From the NCBI RefSeq assembly GCF_032970905.1, contig NZ_JAWJZA010000015.1: DNA of 55,568 bases, one strand, 5' to 3'. Shown piece after piece: positions 8,344 through 17,186 of this stretch (its first letter is position 1; the number at the start of each line of letters is the position of its first letter). Origin of the DNA: Veillonella absiana. Lineage in GTDB: Bacteria; Bacillota; Negativicutes; Veillonellales; Veillonellaceae. The notes under the pieces were generated by a model that saw only the letters and a list, made by a program, of their open reading frames with translations, did no database searches and was not told the DNA's origin. Both the position numbers and the translations under genes were made by a program.

Positions 8344-9537
8344 CTAAGACTTATATGAAATATATTTTAATTGCCATAAGATTCCCAATATAAAATACAT
8401 AATCCGTAAACCAGATGAATTATCTAAAGTATATTCAAATTGACCAAACAAGAATATATACCCAATAATAGCACCACATGCTGCTAAATCATATGGATTT
8501 TTATCTTTCATCCAATTTTTAAAACTATCTATCACCAAAAACAAATAAAATCCTACTACTCCAATAAAACCAATGGCCCCAACTTCACTAATTAATTGGA
8601 AAAAATTACTATGCGCATGATATAAATGTTGTGTTTCGCGCGGTAATCGATACATTAATTCATAATAATCTCTCCATTGACCAATACCAACACCTATTAA
8701 TGGATGATCTTTAAACATATTAACGGAGCTTTGCCAAACATCAAATCGTCCTAAATTAGAACCATCGGTAGTTGTATTAGCAATAGAGTAAAATTTAGCT
8801 ACATAAAAAGGTTGTGAAGCAAATAAAGCAATAACAGTAGCAATAACAGCCAAAGATAAAATTAAATACTTTTTCTTAGCCCAAATATATTGCCAAGATG
8901 CAAAAGGAAACAGTAATAGTGTAAAAATCCAAGACCCTCTACTCTGATTTCCATGCATACCAAAGAACATTGAAAAAAGAGCAAAGAAAGAACTCTGTTT
9001 TACATAGTTAGGAAATACTGAGTCCCATAATGCTACCAGCATAACTGGTGTCATCATAACCATAATGCCTGCAATAGTTAATGGACTAGATCCAAAACCA
9101 TACCCACGTGGCACATATCCTATGATAGGCTGAATAAACGCCACTAAATTATCTATACCAAATACCAATAAAAATATTGCCAACATAGTAAGCAATGTAT
9201 TTTTATTTTTTATGCCTAATACAATAATAGCAAATACAGGGATTCTCCAAATCCACACGTTAAAGAATTCTGGAAATGAAACTGATATATTACCTGTAAA
9301 TAATACAGAAGGTAATAAAAATAACAACATAATACCATAGGCTTTTGCATATTTTTTCACATATGTTGGAATTTTGTATGTATGACGTTGTTTATAAATT
9401 AATATACCAGTAAGTAAAATGGCTAATACATAGCTAATTTGCCCTATAGCCATAGATAGCCTTGTAATACAGGCCATAATAGTAATAAAAATAGCAATAT
9501 AGGTTTCTAATGAAACATGCTTCAATTTGCTAAACAT
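8344..9537 (-). CDS. O-antigen ligase / Wzy_C-type polymerase-ligase
   Basis: A 397-residue protein that is almost entirely hydrophobic, with about 11-12 membrane segments and a large periplasmic loop near residues 240-300. The loop contains NLGRFDVWQSSVNMFKDHPL, then GVGIGQWRDYY and the His-rich YHAHSNFFQLISEVG. The R-x3-W and the HxHxxFxQ motif are the recognised ligase signatures. Such proteins (WaaL) join undecaprenyl-linked O-antigen to lipid A core, or polymerise glycans, on the periplasmic face. It runs in the same direction as the flanking glycosyltransferase genes, separated by 36 nt from the gene upstream. Ligase versus polymerase cannot be decided from sequence alone. Confidence 0.85.
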   Translation of the reverse strand: MFSKLKHVSLETYIAIFITIMACITRLSMAIGQISYVLAILLTGILIYKQRHTYKIPTYVKKYAKAYGIMLLFLLPSVLFTGNISVSFPEFFNVWIWRIPVFAIIVLGIKNKNTLLTMLAIFLLVFGIDNLVAFIQPIIGYVPRGYGFGSSPLTIAGIMVMMTPVMLVALWDSVFPNYVKQSSFFALFSMFFGMHGNQSRGSWIFTLLLFPFASWQYIWAKKKYLILSLAVIATVIALFASQPFYVAKFYSIANTTTDGSNLGRFDVWQSSVNMFKDHPLIGVGIGQWRDYYELMYRLPRETQHLYHAHSNFFQLISEVGAIGFIGVVGFYLFLVIDSFKNWMKDKNPYDLAACGAIIGYIFLFGQFEYTLDNSSGLRIMYFILGILWQLKYISYKS

Positions 9538-9573
9538 AGAGTCCCCCTATCTAATAAAAGAATATTATAGCTT

Positions 9574-10773
9574 TTATCTCAACAATTGTGTTACAAATTC
9601 TTCATGCCCAAAATCGTGATTAGCACATTCTAAGGCTTGATAAATATCTGCCATATGAGTTGTGTATTCTTGAACCCACTGTTCTAGTTCTCGTTGCAAT
9701 ACATTTACATCGGTAATATCAATAAAGGCACCAATAGGGTATTTTTCTAATACCTCTGGATTGATTTCACGAGATTGGAGTATACACTTATTAAATCCAA
9801 TAGCCGTAAAGAGCATAGCACTCCAGTGATACAGATACCGTTTAGCCCCATAAGGCAAGACAATAACATCTACATCTAATAACGCTCGTTCCCAATCAGG
9901 ACCAATCAAACTCTTATGAACAAATGATATTTGATCGTATTGCTCATAGTTTTTCTGCATCTCCTCAAATAATTGGGAGTCCTCTGGTTTTGCCGTTGCC
10001 CCTTGTACCACAAGATTCACAGGTCGATTAAATTGAGCTTTTATAAAGGCATCGAGGAAAGGAATAATATTTTTTTCTTTTCGGAATTGTCCAAAAACAC
10101 CTAATGTTAGAGGTTTCTCATCCATCTTTGTTGATGATACATCTATAATTCCATCACCCTGTGTGGCAGGCTCCGTGTTTGTAGTCACATCTTCAGTATA
10201 CTCAGAGTTTTTACTTATATGAACTGGTTTAAATACTGGTGGGATAATACAATCAACATTATCCAAGTTCTCACTATCTAAATTATGGCATAAGGTAATG
10301 ACCTTGAGATGGATATTTTTATACGATGCAATGAGTTTTGCTGCTTTCACAAAGTTAGCTTGTTCCTTATTATTGATACCGTGGAAAATAATATACACAG
10401 GCACAGGGCTATCCTTGAGTTTTGTATCTACGATAGCCTTGACGTAGCGATACGTCGCTGTAGGAATGATAATGGCATCACATTCACCAGCCATAGCCTT
10501 GTCATAAGCGCTATTAAACCAAGCACGACGTCGTTTTTCACGAAGTATAGATAACCATAGTTTTTTTAGTGGACTGACCCCAGCATAGGTCACAACCTCA
10601 CCACCAGATAAGTAGGAAACATCAGTTTTGTAATCTATCTTGAATGGAAAATTTTCAGGTACAAAAAAAACAGTCTCGTCACCACGACGTTTTACTTCAT
10701 TCACAAGAATGCGATCAAATTCAACCTCATGGCCAGCTGGCATAATGATGCTCTCTAATATAGCAATTTTCAT
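9574..10773 (-). CDS. Glycosyltransferase (GT-B-like), envelope glycan synthesis
   Basis: A 399-residue soluble protein. The N-terminus (MKIAILESIIMPAGHEVEFD) and the second half (LTLGVFGQFRKEKNIIPFLDA, then LLDVDVIVLPYGA and the tail around ISFVHKSLIG) fit a two-domain GT-B fold transferase. The FGxxRxEKN element corresponds to the donor-phosphate loop. Residues about 190-220 are a polar linker rich in Thr and Asp. It is probably cytoplasmic and acts on LPS core or another surface glycan, given the WaaE-like gene 20 nt upstream and the ligase downstream. Donor and acceptor are unknown. ATG 10773 is preceded by GGAGGTGCACG. Confidence 0.75.
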   Translation of the reverse strand: MKIAILESIIMPAGHEVEFDRILVNEVKRRGDETVFFVPENFPFKIDYKTDVSYLSGGEVVTYAGVSPLKKLWLSILREKRRRAWFNSAYDKAMAGECDAIIIPTATYRYVKAIVDTKLKDSPVPVYIIFHGINNKEQANFVKAAKLIASYKNIHLKVITLCHNLDSENLDNVDCIIPPVFKPVHISKNSEYTEDVTTNTEPATQGDGIIDVSSTKMDEKPLTLGVFGQFRKEKNIIPFLDAFIKAQFNRPVNLVVQGATAKPEDSQLFEEMQKNYEQYDQISFVHKSLIGPDWERALLDVDVIVLPYGAKRYLYHWSAMLFTAIGFNKCILQSREINPEVLEKYPIGAFIDITDVNVLQRELEQWVQEYTTHMADIYQALECANHDFGHEEFVTQLLR

Positions 10774-10793
10774 CGTGCACCTCCATAATCCGA

Positions 10794-11552
10794 TTATAAT
10801 TTACCACCAGATTTATACAAATAGTAAAGCTTCACATATTTTGTCATAGTATAGAAATAATGATTTACGGATAAAATATATCCCATTTTTCCATCCTTAA
10901 ATCCACCTTGTAAAATATACATTTTAATAAAGGCCCACAATGGACGGAATATAATGTCTTTTACAAAGGATACCTTTTTATTACGTTCTTGGTATTGTAT
11001 GGCTAATAAGGATGTATATTGGTTAAATTTACGGAAATATTGATCCCAATTATCGTAAGTATAGTGATATAGAATACCTTTGAGATTACTTTCATCATAG
11101 GGGGATGTCAATTTTTCATGTACATTACCCAATACCATGGCACCATCTCTAGGACAGAGACGTAAAACCCAATCTGGACGTAATACACCATGTGTAGCCT
11201 CATTATGATGGAATTTATTTTCCCGTTGTACTAGATAGGATCCTTTTTCTGGATTATTAATGGCATCTTGCATAGACTTTGCCAATTCTTCAGAAATTCG
11301 TTCATCTGCATCAAGGAAAAAAATCCATTCACCTTGAGACTCCTTAATAGCAAAGTTTTTTTGTTGTTCCCAACTGCCATCAAGACCGTGTTGTATTACA
11401 CGCGCCCCTAATTCTTGAGCTAATGTCACGGTTCGATCTTTACTAAAATCATCAATAACAAGAATATCATCAGCAAATTTAGCACTATTGATACAATCTA
11501 CAATATTTTGTTCTTCATTTTTAGCTAAAATAATGACAGTTAATTTACTCAT
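10794..11552 (-). CDS. Family-2 glycosyltransferase, WaaE/KdtX-like LPS core transferase
   Basis: A 252-residue GT-A transferase. It opens MSKLTVIILAKNEEQNI, followed by ILVIDDFSKDRTVTLAQELGA (nucleotide-binding core), the DXD-type motif FFLDADERI and the WVLRLCPRD and GNVHEKL acceptor-side motifs typical of the WaaE group. WaaE adds glucose to heptose of LPS inner core in enterobacteria; here the exact linkage is unknown. The C-terminal about 70 residues are amphipathic and aromatic, which may hold it at the membrane. It lies 31 nt after the sulfatase-fold gene and 20 nt before the next transferase, so it is likely one transcript. Confidence 0.85.
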   Translation of the reverse strand: MSKLTVIILAKNEEQNIVDCINSAKFADDILVIDDFSKDRTVTLAQELGARVIQHGLDGSWEQQKNFAIKESQGEWIFFLDADERISEELAKSMQDAINNPEKGSYLVQRENKFHHNEATHGVLRPDWVLRLCPRDGAMVLGNVHEKLTSPYDESNLKGILYHYTYDNWDQYFRKFNQYTSLLAIQYQERNKKVSFVKDIIFRPLWAFIKMYILQGGFKDGKMGYILSVNHYFYTMTKYVKLYYLYKSGGKL

Positions 11553-11583
11553 GTACTATGTCTCATTTCTTATTTACTAAATC

Positions 11584-13515
11584 CTATTTAGCATTTCCGT
11601 GACGCATACGCCATGCTGCGAGTTCGCGCATTGTGTTCATTGTTGTTTGGAACGTAGCTGGCATGGATGCATCTTCTGTATAAATACCTTTGCTATCCAT
11701 CCATAGACGATGGTTGAATTCAAATGGTTCTGTTTTAAATAAACTTGGTACCATCGCCTCATAGGTTTGACCTGATCGCCCTACGAGTTCAGCAAGGGTT
11801 GGAATAATTTGAATACTCATACCAAATTGGTCATTTGGCATCATCATTGGGGTAATACCTTGACCATAGAAAATAATAGGAATCGTGGATACCACCTCTA
11901 GACCTATGTCACGGGCAAAGGTGAATCTTTCACTATGATCGCCAGTGATAACGAAAATAGAACTCTGATCTTGTTGTTCCATGGCCGTGATAAATTCGCC
12001 CATCACATGGTCCGCATACCAGAAATGGCCGATTTCATTGACACGTTGTTCCGTATTTTCAATGGTGTCTGGCATATGATTTACGACCTTAGAAGCATCA
12101 AAACCTTCTTGTTTCAAATTCAAACTATACGGAGGATGGTTCGATGTGGTCATAATGACATTTAGGATTTTCTCGTTTTTATGGGCCGCCATGTAGGATT
12201 CAATGGCCTTGAACAAGGCTTTATCCGGTACGCCCCAGGCATTACCGCTGTCATCATTCATTTCTGATGCATCATGGAATTCATCGAACCCTTGTGAAAG
12301 TGCGAAATCTTTCACATTTTGCCATGTACTGAAACCACCATACCAGAATACTGTTTTATAGCCCAATTGTTTCATCACAGGGCCGATACCTAATCCATAA
12401 GGCTGTTTATAACTGATACCTTCGTAATTTGGATATAATCCTACGTCTGGCATACCTGTGAGCAAACCATTGATAGCCGGCATGGTACCTGTTCCTTGCG
12501 CCAGAGCATATTTCGTATGCATCGCATTAGGTGCATTAGCGAATTTCTTGCCCTCCGCCACTACATAATTACCGATACCATCAAATTCTGGTAAAAATGG
12601 CCATAAACCATAGGATTCACCTAAAATAACATATACTGCATTAGGTTGCTGATTTAATTTAGCCTCTGTAATCGTTTTAGTAAAGGATTCATCAAAACTT
12701 TTACCATTAGGATTTGCCCCGATAGATGCTAATTTTTCAGATAATTCCTGTGGCGTCAATTGAATCTCTGCCATTTTACTCATCCGTTTCGCTATGGATT
12801 GTACTCGGTATAGAGCCTGCGGATCATCTAAAATCGCCTCGTTTAAAAGATTAGATTTCGTTCGCGCTGCCGATTCCCAATTAATGGAATTCGCGTAATT
12901 AAAGGCACCGCCATAGCGAACAAATATAGCCAATACCGCAAAAGCTAGAAAACCACCAACACCACAAATCCATTGTTGACGTTTCGTAGACGGTTCCCAT
13001 TCAATGGTATTCGTGTGGAGTACACGTTTTAATAGATAGATTATGATACCACTCGTTACAAGGCCACCAATCAAAAATGGAATGGCGTGGTATTCATTAA
13101 TACCTGTATTGATTATGGCGTTAATATCATCATTTTTACCATTAATAAGCATCATATTATAGCCAGAATTGAATATAGTATAGTACGGAATACGTCCGAA
13201 GAATAGCAATGTAAGTACTAACGTAGCGATACTATAGATAGTGAATCGAATGGTCCCGGATTTCCATTTTTTGTAAATCATCTGTGGAACCGTAGCAAAC
13301 ACCAATCCCAACAATGCAATAGAACCCGCTGTTTTGAGACTCAACCGAAACCCTAACCACATGGCCTCTAAAATTTCAGGTATCATCGTACTGGCTAATT
13401 GGGTATTAAATATACCAATAAACACAGCTCTGAAAACGGATAATAGCACAATAAAGAACACAAAGCCCTTTGCTTCTTGTTGTGCATTTTTAATAAATAA
13501 TTTCCAACGACTCAT
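11584..13515 (-). CDS. Second membrane phosphoglycerol transferase-like sulfatase-fold protein
   Basis: A 643-residue paralogue of the protein at 2839-4842. Five membrane segments lie in about residues 15-200, then a periplasmic phosphatase-fold domain. Motifs are VYVILGESYGLWPF (metal Glu), GTGTMPAINGLLTGMPD (nucleophile Thr region), MTTSNHPPYS and FVITGDHSERF. I use ATG 13515 (MSRWKLFIKN). The frame opens from a GTG at 13548 but that part overlaps the possible tail of the upstream gene and has no clear ribosome site. The likely role is transfer of a phospho-alcohol head group onto an envelope glycan. The C-terminus (MRELAAWRMRHG) resembles the end of its paralogue, consistent with gene duplication. 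Confidence 0.85.
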   Translation of the reverse strand: MSRWKLFIKNAQQEAKGFVFFIVLLSVFRAVFIGIFNTQLASTMIPEILEAMWLGFRLSLKTAGSIALLGLVFATVPQMIYKKWKSGTIRFTIYSIATLVLTLLFFGRIPYYTIFNSGYNMMLINGKNDDINAIINTGINEYHAIPFLIGGLVTSGIIIYLLKRVLHTNTIEWEPSTKRQQWICGVGGFLAFAVLAIFVRYGGAFNYANSINWESAARTKSNLLNEAILDDPQALYRVQSIAKRMSKMAEIQLTPQELSEKLASIGANPNGKSFDESFTKTITEAKLNQQPNAVYVILGESYGLWPFLPEFDGIGNYVVAEGKKFANAPNAMHTKYALAQGTGTMPAINGLLTGMPDVGLYPNYEGISYKQPYGLGIGPVMKQLGYKTVFWYGGFSTWQNVKDFALSQGFDEFHDASEMNDDSGNAWGVPDKALFKAIESYMAAHKNEKILNVIMTTSNHPPYSLNLKQEGFDASKVVNHMPDTIENTEQRVNEIGHFWYADHVMGEFITAMEQQDQSSIFVITGDHSERFTFARDIGLEVVSTIPIIFYGQGITPMMMPNDQFGMSIQIIPTLAELVGRSGQTYEAMVPSLFKTEPFEFNHRLWMDSKGIYTEDASMPATFQTTMNTMRELAAWRMRHGNAK

Positions 13516-13551
13516 ATATTTTTCCACTACACACTGTTCTTTATACACACA

Positions 13552-13647
13552 CTACATATATTTATTGTGATACTTTTTACATTTGTCTGTTTTACAGGAA
13601 TTACCTTTACCACATAGACATGTATGTTGTCTCTGATCAGACTCTAC
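13552..13647 (-). other. Hidden Cys-rich reading frame reached by slippage on an A8 tract
   Basis: From GTA at 13645-13647 to the TAG at 13552-13554 the minus strand encodes 31 residues including HTCLCGKGNSCKTDKC. The C-x-C-G-K-G start resembles SEC-C-type zinc motifs. It is joined to the preceding Lys-rich frame only if one nucleotide is added in the A8 run. It could be a slippage product, a frameshift lesion or chance. Confidence 0.4.
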
Positions 13648-14549
13648 TTTTTTTTAGCATCCTTGGATGTTACGTTTGCTTTTTTATCCTTGGTATTATC
13701 CTTAGATTTATTCTTAAGCTTATCTTTTGATTTCTTGTCTTTTTTAGATTTTTTGAACTCAGACTTGAGTTTCTTGGCCTCTTTTTTAAGAGACTTAGCA
13801 TTTTGTTTTAGGGATTTCTTGGAAATCTTGCCGCTATCGATATCTTCTTTAACCTTTGTGTACACTTGGTTCAAAAGTTCCATCACGATGTGAGGCACCT
13901 CTACGTTTGTAGTATCAATGGGTTTTAATTTAATATTTTGTAGGTCAGCGTGTTTAGAAGTATCTATTACATCACTCTTTGAACTATTTGTTACGTCATT
14001 ATTTACATGACCTTGAGAGCCGTAATAATCATCTAAATCATCAATGATATCGTTGTGAGACGTGTCATCAAGGTCAATATGATCAGCATCATTTTTTACT
14101 GATGTAAATGGTTCCATTTCTATATGGCAATTCATATTGATGATGCCGTCTGTTTCGTCATCGGGATCAATTACATTCGATGTACTTGGTGCATTTTGCA
14201 TATTCGGTGCATGTAATGTATTTGGCGTATTAGATTTATTAGGCGCAATTGGTGCATCTTGTGATAAATCCTGTTCCAGTGATTCATACACATGAAGGAG
14301 GGCCATACGGTCCTGAATATCCTCAATCTGATTCCACAAATTATTCAAAAGGGACGTGTAATACAAACGTTCCTTAACCTCCAAGTAGGCTTGATATACC
14401 ACCTGTAACTCGTCACGAGTTAATCCCTCATCCGTACCAATTTCTTCGATAATTTGTTGAATATGTTGATCCTGTCCATATTTTTCCTTTAGAGACTGTC
14501 GTATCGATTGAATTAATTTAGCATCTACAATGCCATGTATTTGTTTCAT
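13644..14549 (-). CDS. Lys-rich hypothetical protein with acidic linker
   Basis: I do not recognise this 301-residue protein. Residues 1-95 are predicted helical (MKQIHGIVDAKLIQSIRQSL). Residues about 95-225 are an Asn/Asp/Thr-rich low-complexity linker. Residues about 225-301 are a lysine-dominated tail ending in DAKKK. The stop TAG (13644-13646) directly follows an A8 tract. One extra A would carry the frame past the stop into 31 more residues with four cysteines. It is the first gene of the minus-strand run leading into the sulfatase-fold and glycosyltransferase genes. No signal peptide is visible. A nucleic-acid or polyanion-binding tail is possible but unproven. Confidence 0.7.
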   Translation of the reverse strand: MKQIHGIVDAKLIQSIRQSLKEKYGQDQHIQQIIEEIGTDEGLTRDELQVVYQAYLEVKERLYYTSLLNNLWNQIEDIQDRMALLHVYESLEQDLSQDAPIAPNKSNTPNTLHAPNMQNAPSTSNVIDPDDETDGIINMNCHIEMEPFTSVKNDADHIDLDDTSHNDIIDDLDDYYGSQGHVNNDVTNSSKSDVIDTSKHADLQNIKLKPIDTTNVEVPHIVMELLNQVYTKVKEDIDSGKISKKSLKQNAKSLKKEAKKLKSEFKKSKKDKKSKDKLKNKSKDNTKDKKANVTSKDAKKK

Positions 14550-14740
14550 TCCTTACTCTCCGTTCTAGTAAACGCTACGAGTTAGCGTTTACATTCATAA
14601 TACTTTATTATAGCAGAAAATAGAGGAATTTACTTGAAATGAACACTAAAACTCTTTAGAATAATAAAGAGATAGTAGATGTTTGTTATCTGTGCTTTTA
14701 CAAGAGGCATCTACAGAGTAAAAAGGAGAAACAAATTCAC

Positions 14741-16111
14741 ATGGATAGTGACCTGACCCTAGATTTTATTATTATTATTGCCCTCATTGTTGCGAATGGA
14801 TTATTTTCCATGACAGAGCTAGCCATCGTCAATGCGCGGAAACGCAAATTGGAGGAGATGGCAGAGGATGGTAATGAAAGAGCAAAAAAGGCCTTTGAAT
14901 TAGCGGAGAATCCAAACCAAATGTTTTCTACCATTCAAATTGGTATTACCCTCGTCGGTATTTTAACTGGTTTGTACTCTGGTGCGACCTTCTCAGGTCC
15001 GTTAGAGGAGGTATTGGTATCTGCGTTCCCAAGTATGGCCACCTACGCTGCATCAGCTAGTTCTTTCATCATCGTAGCCATCATTACTTACCTGTCCTTG
15101 GTCATCGGCGAATTGGTGCCAAAACGATTGGCCCTCAATTCCCCTGAATCCATCGCGGTGCTCGTGGCGAAACCAATTTATTGGTTATCTGTGAGTTTAA
15201 AACCCATCGTTGTATTTTTGGGCTATTCCACGGATTTCCTATTAAAAATTCTAGGCGTAAAAATAAAAGAAGAATCCCCTGTTACGGAATCTGAAATCAA
15301 CAAAATGCTCACCGACGGCGTGGCCCTCGGCGCTTACGAAGAAGAAGAACCAATCATGGTTGAAAATATCTTTCACCTGGCGGACATGAATGCAGCCGAC
15401 GTTATGACGCCGCGCACGCAATTGAAATGGATTGATTTGAACGGCACGGACGAGGAAATCATGGATGTCCTCAAGAATGCCAATCATTACCGCATTCCTG
15501 TGGGCGAAGATTCCCTGGACGAATTGAAAGGCCTCATCACCGTTGCGGACGTGCTAGTGCAACACATGCAACAACCAGAGGATATGCCTATGTCCACCAT
15601 CATCAAGAATTGTGTGAAAGAACCGTTGCTCGTTCCTGAAAGCATTACCTTGATGAAATTGCTCGATTTATTCCGTAATGAAGGTGTTCACGAAACAGTT
15701 GTCCTCGATGAATATGGCGGATTTAGCGGACTTGTAACCCTCCACGATATTATGGAGGAAATCGTAGGGCTCATGCCATCCGGTGAAGAAGAAATTCAAG
15801 AGGAAGAAAATCGTATCATTCAACGTACTGATAATTCCTGGCTCGTTGACGGTCTCCTCGACGTAGATGAATTCAAGGAATTCTTCCACATTAATCAAGA
15901 ACTCCCTGGTGAAGAAGAAGATTTCTACAAGACCATGGGTGGTCTGTTAAATCTATTATTCGGTCGCATCCCTCGCGAAACTGATAAAGTAACATGGGAA
16001 GATTATACCTTCGAAATCATGGATATGGATAATACCCGTATCGATAAGATTTTAGTTACCTATGTGCCACCGGTAGTGGATGAAACTGAAGAAGCCGAAG
16101 AAAAAAATTAA
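14741..16111 (+). CDS. CNNM/CorC-HlyC family membrane protein (DUF21, CBS pair, transporter-associated domain)
   Basis: A 456-residue protein. Residues about 5-190 are a DUF21/CNNM membrane domain with four hydrophobic segments and MTELAIVNARKRKLEEMA after the first. Residues about 205-335 form a CBS pair starting ADVMTPRTQLKWIDL and ending TVVLDEYGGFSGLVTLHDIMEE. Residues about 365-440 are a CorC_HlyC domain (NSWLVDGLLDVDEF). Family members bind adenine nucleotides and Mg and are linked to Mg2+ or Co2+ export; the old name haemolysin is misleading. Start ATG 14741 follows AAAAGGAGAAAC. The gene is transcribed alone, divergent from the Lys-rich gene, and ends at a hairpin shared with the opposing operon. 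Confidence 0.9.
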   Translation: MDSDLTLDFIIIIALIVANGLFSMTELAIVNARKRKLEEMAEDGNERAKKAFELAENPNQMFSTIQIGITLVGILTGLYSGATFSGPLEEVLVSAFPSMATYAASASSFIIVAIITYLSLVIGELVPKRLALNSPESIAVLVAKPIYWLSVSLKPIVVFLGYSTDFLLKILGVKIKEESPVTESEINKMLTDGVALGAYEEEEPIMVENIFHLADMNAADVMTPRTQLKWIDLNGTDEEIMDVLKNANHYRIPVGEDSLDELKGLITVADVLVQHMQQPEDMPMSTIIKNCVKEPLLVPESITLMKLLDLFRNEGVHETVVLDEYGGFSGLVTLHDIMEEIVGLMPSGEEEIQEEENRIIQRTDNSWLVDGLLDVDEFKEFFHINQELPGEEEDFYKTMGGLLNLLFGRIPRETDKVTWEDYTFEIMDMDNTRIDKILVTYVPPVVDETEEAEEKN

Positions 16112-16130
16112 TACGACTACGATAAACACA

Positions 16131-16195
16131 AAATACCTCAGCCAATGTACTGATTCCTAATGTTAAGGGTTCATATCAATTGCTGAGGTATTTTT
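16131..16195. terminator. Bidirectional terminator between convergent genes
   Basis: AAATACCTCAGC (16131-16142) pairs with GCTGAGGTATTT (16182-16193), separated by about 39 nt. A T-run follows in plus and an A-run precedes, giving T's in minus. Confidence 0.75.
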
Positions 16196-16198
16196 GTA

Positions 16199-17176
16199 TT
16201 AATAGCGTCCGCCGCCACCGCCGTGGCCACCGTCAGAGGAATTAAATGTAATTCCTCCTCCGCCACGATTATTATTTTTAGGTTTCGGCACCACAGTTAC
16301 ATATTGATACATATATTGATCATTACTCTTTGTAACAGAGAAACTATTTGTATCAATATAATTATCTGCTGTTGCATTAGGTGTCACATTGCTCATAGAA
16401 CTAATGAGTCCTTTTCGAGTTAACCATCCCACAAAGGCTGCTAATAAACCTGCAACTCCAAAAGATTCAGGGCTAAAATCCTTTTGCGGAGTCCAAGGTT
16501 CACCATTTTTTTCATAATAAAAAACGAGTTCACCCGTTTTGGTAGCATACATTTCGTAAGCACCACTATAATCCCCTTGCTTTAACAAAGGCACTACATA
16601 TTCACTGATATACTCAATGCCGTATTGATTATCTATTTTTGCTTTCAATATTTTATCGGTGGAAATATACCATTGCCGTTGATCGCGCACCTGCAAAAAC
16701 ACGATAGTCCCATTCTCGCCGTGCTTGATATAGGAATCAATGAGTTTATTTGCGTATTTGCCAGGGTCCTGATTATTGATGGTAGACACCGTCACCACTG
16801 CCATGGTAATACCATGTTCCTTGCCAATTTTTTGTAACGTAGATGTTACGGCACTACGTTGCTGTGTATTAAGGAAACCTGCATTATCTACGATGCCAGA
16901 GCCATCTAATGTTAATAAAGATGTCATATTATCAATAGTGTTGCTGCCAATACCTTGATAGGATGTATTGACCGTTGATTGCTGCGAATTACTATTGTGT
17001 TGCTGATTTCTGTTAACAATATTTTCCTGCTGACTAGTACGTTGCATTTGTTGCGTATTGTTATTCTGACTATTCGTGTACGGATACGCAGACGTTGCTA
17101 GAGAACTGGTAAACACCAAACTCAAACAAACTACCAATACACTCATCACCGCTGCTATATATTTATTAGGATTCAT
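16199..17176 (-). CDS. TPM-domain secreted membrane protein (YdjH/YgcG-like)
   Basis: A 325-residue protein. Residues about 5-30 are a signal peptide (AAVMSVLVVCLSLVFTSSLA). A Gln/Asn-rich linker follows, then a TPM domain (about 90-215, starting IVDNAGFLNTQQRSAVTSTL, with YISTDKILKAKIDN). There is one possible membrane segment (about 236-250) and a Gly-rich end (GGGGITFNSSDGGHGGGGG). I place the start at ATG 17176 (MNPNKYIAAV) because TAGGAGGTGTACT stands right before it; the longer frame to 17221 overlaps the upstream gene. It is the third gene of the SPFH / zinc-ribbon / TPM operon. In Bacillus the equivalent YdjGHI set works at the stressed membrane with PspA. Confidence 0.8.
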   Translation of the reverse strand: MNPNKYIAAVMSVLVVCLSLVFTSSLATSAYPYTNSQNNNTQQMQRTSQQENIVNRNQQHNSNSQQSTVNTSYQGIGSNTIDNMTSLLTLDGSGIVDNAGFLNTQQRSAVTSTLQKIGKEHGITMAVVTVSTINNQDPGKYANKLIDSYIKHGENGTIVFLQVRDQRQWYISTDKILKAKIDNQYGIEYISEYVVPLLKQGDYSGAYEMYATKTGELVFYYEKNGEPWTPQKDFSPESFGVAGLLAAFVGWLTRKGLISSMSNVTPNATADNYIDTNSFSVTKSNDQYMYQYVTVVPKPKNNNRGGGGITFNSSDGGHGGGGGRY

Positions 17177-17186
17177 AGTACACCTC

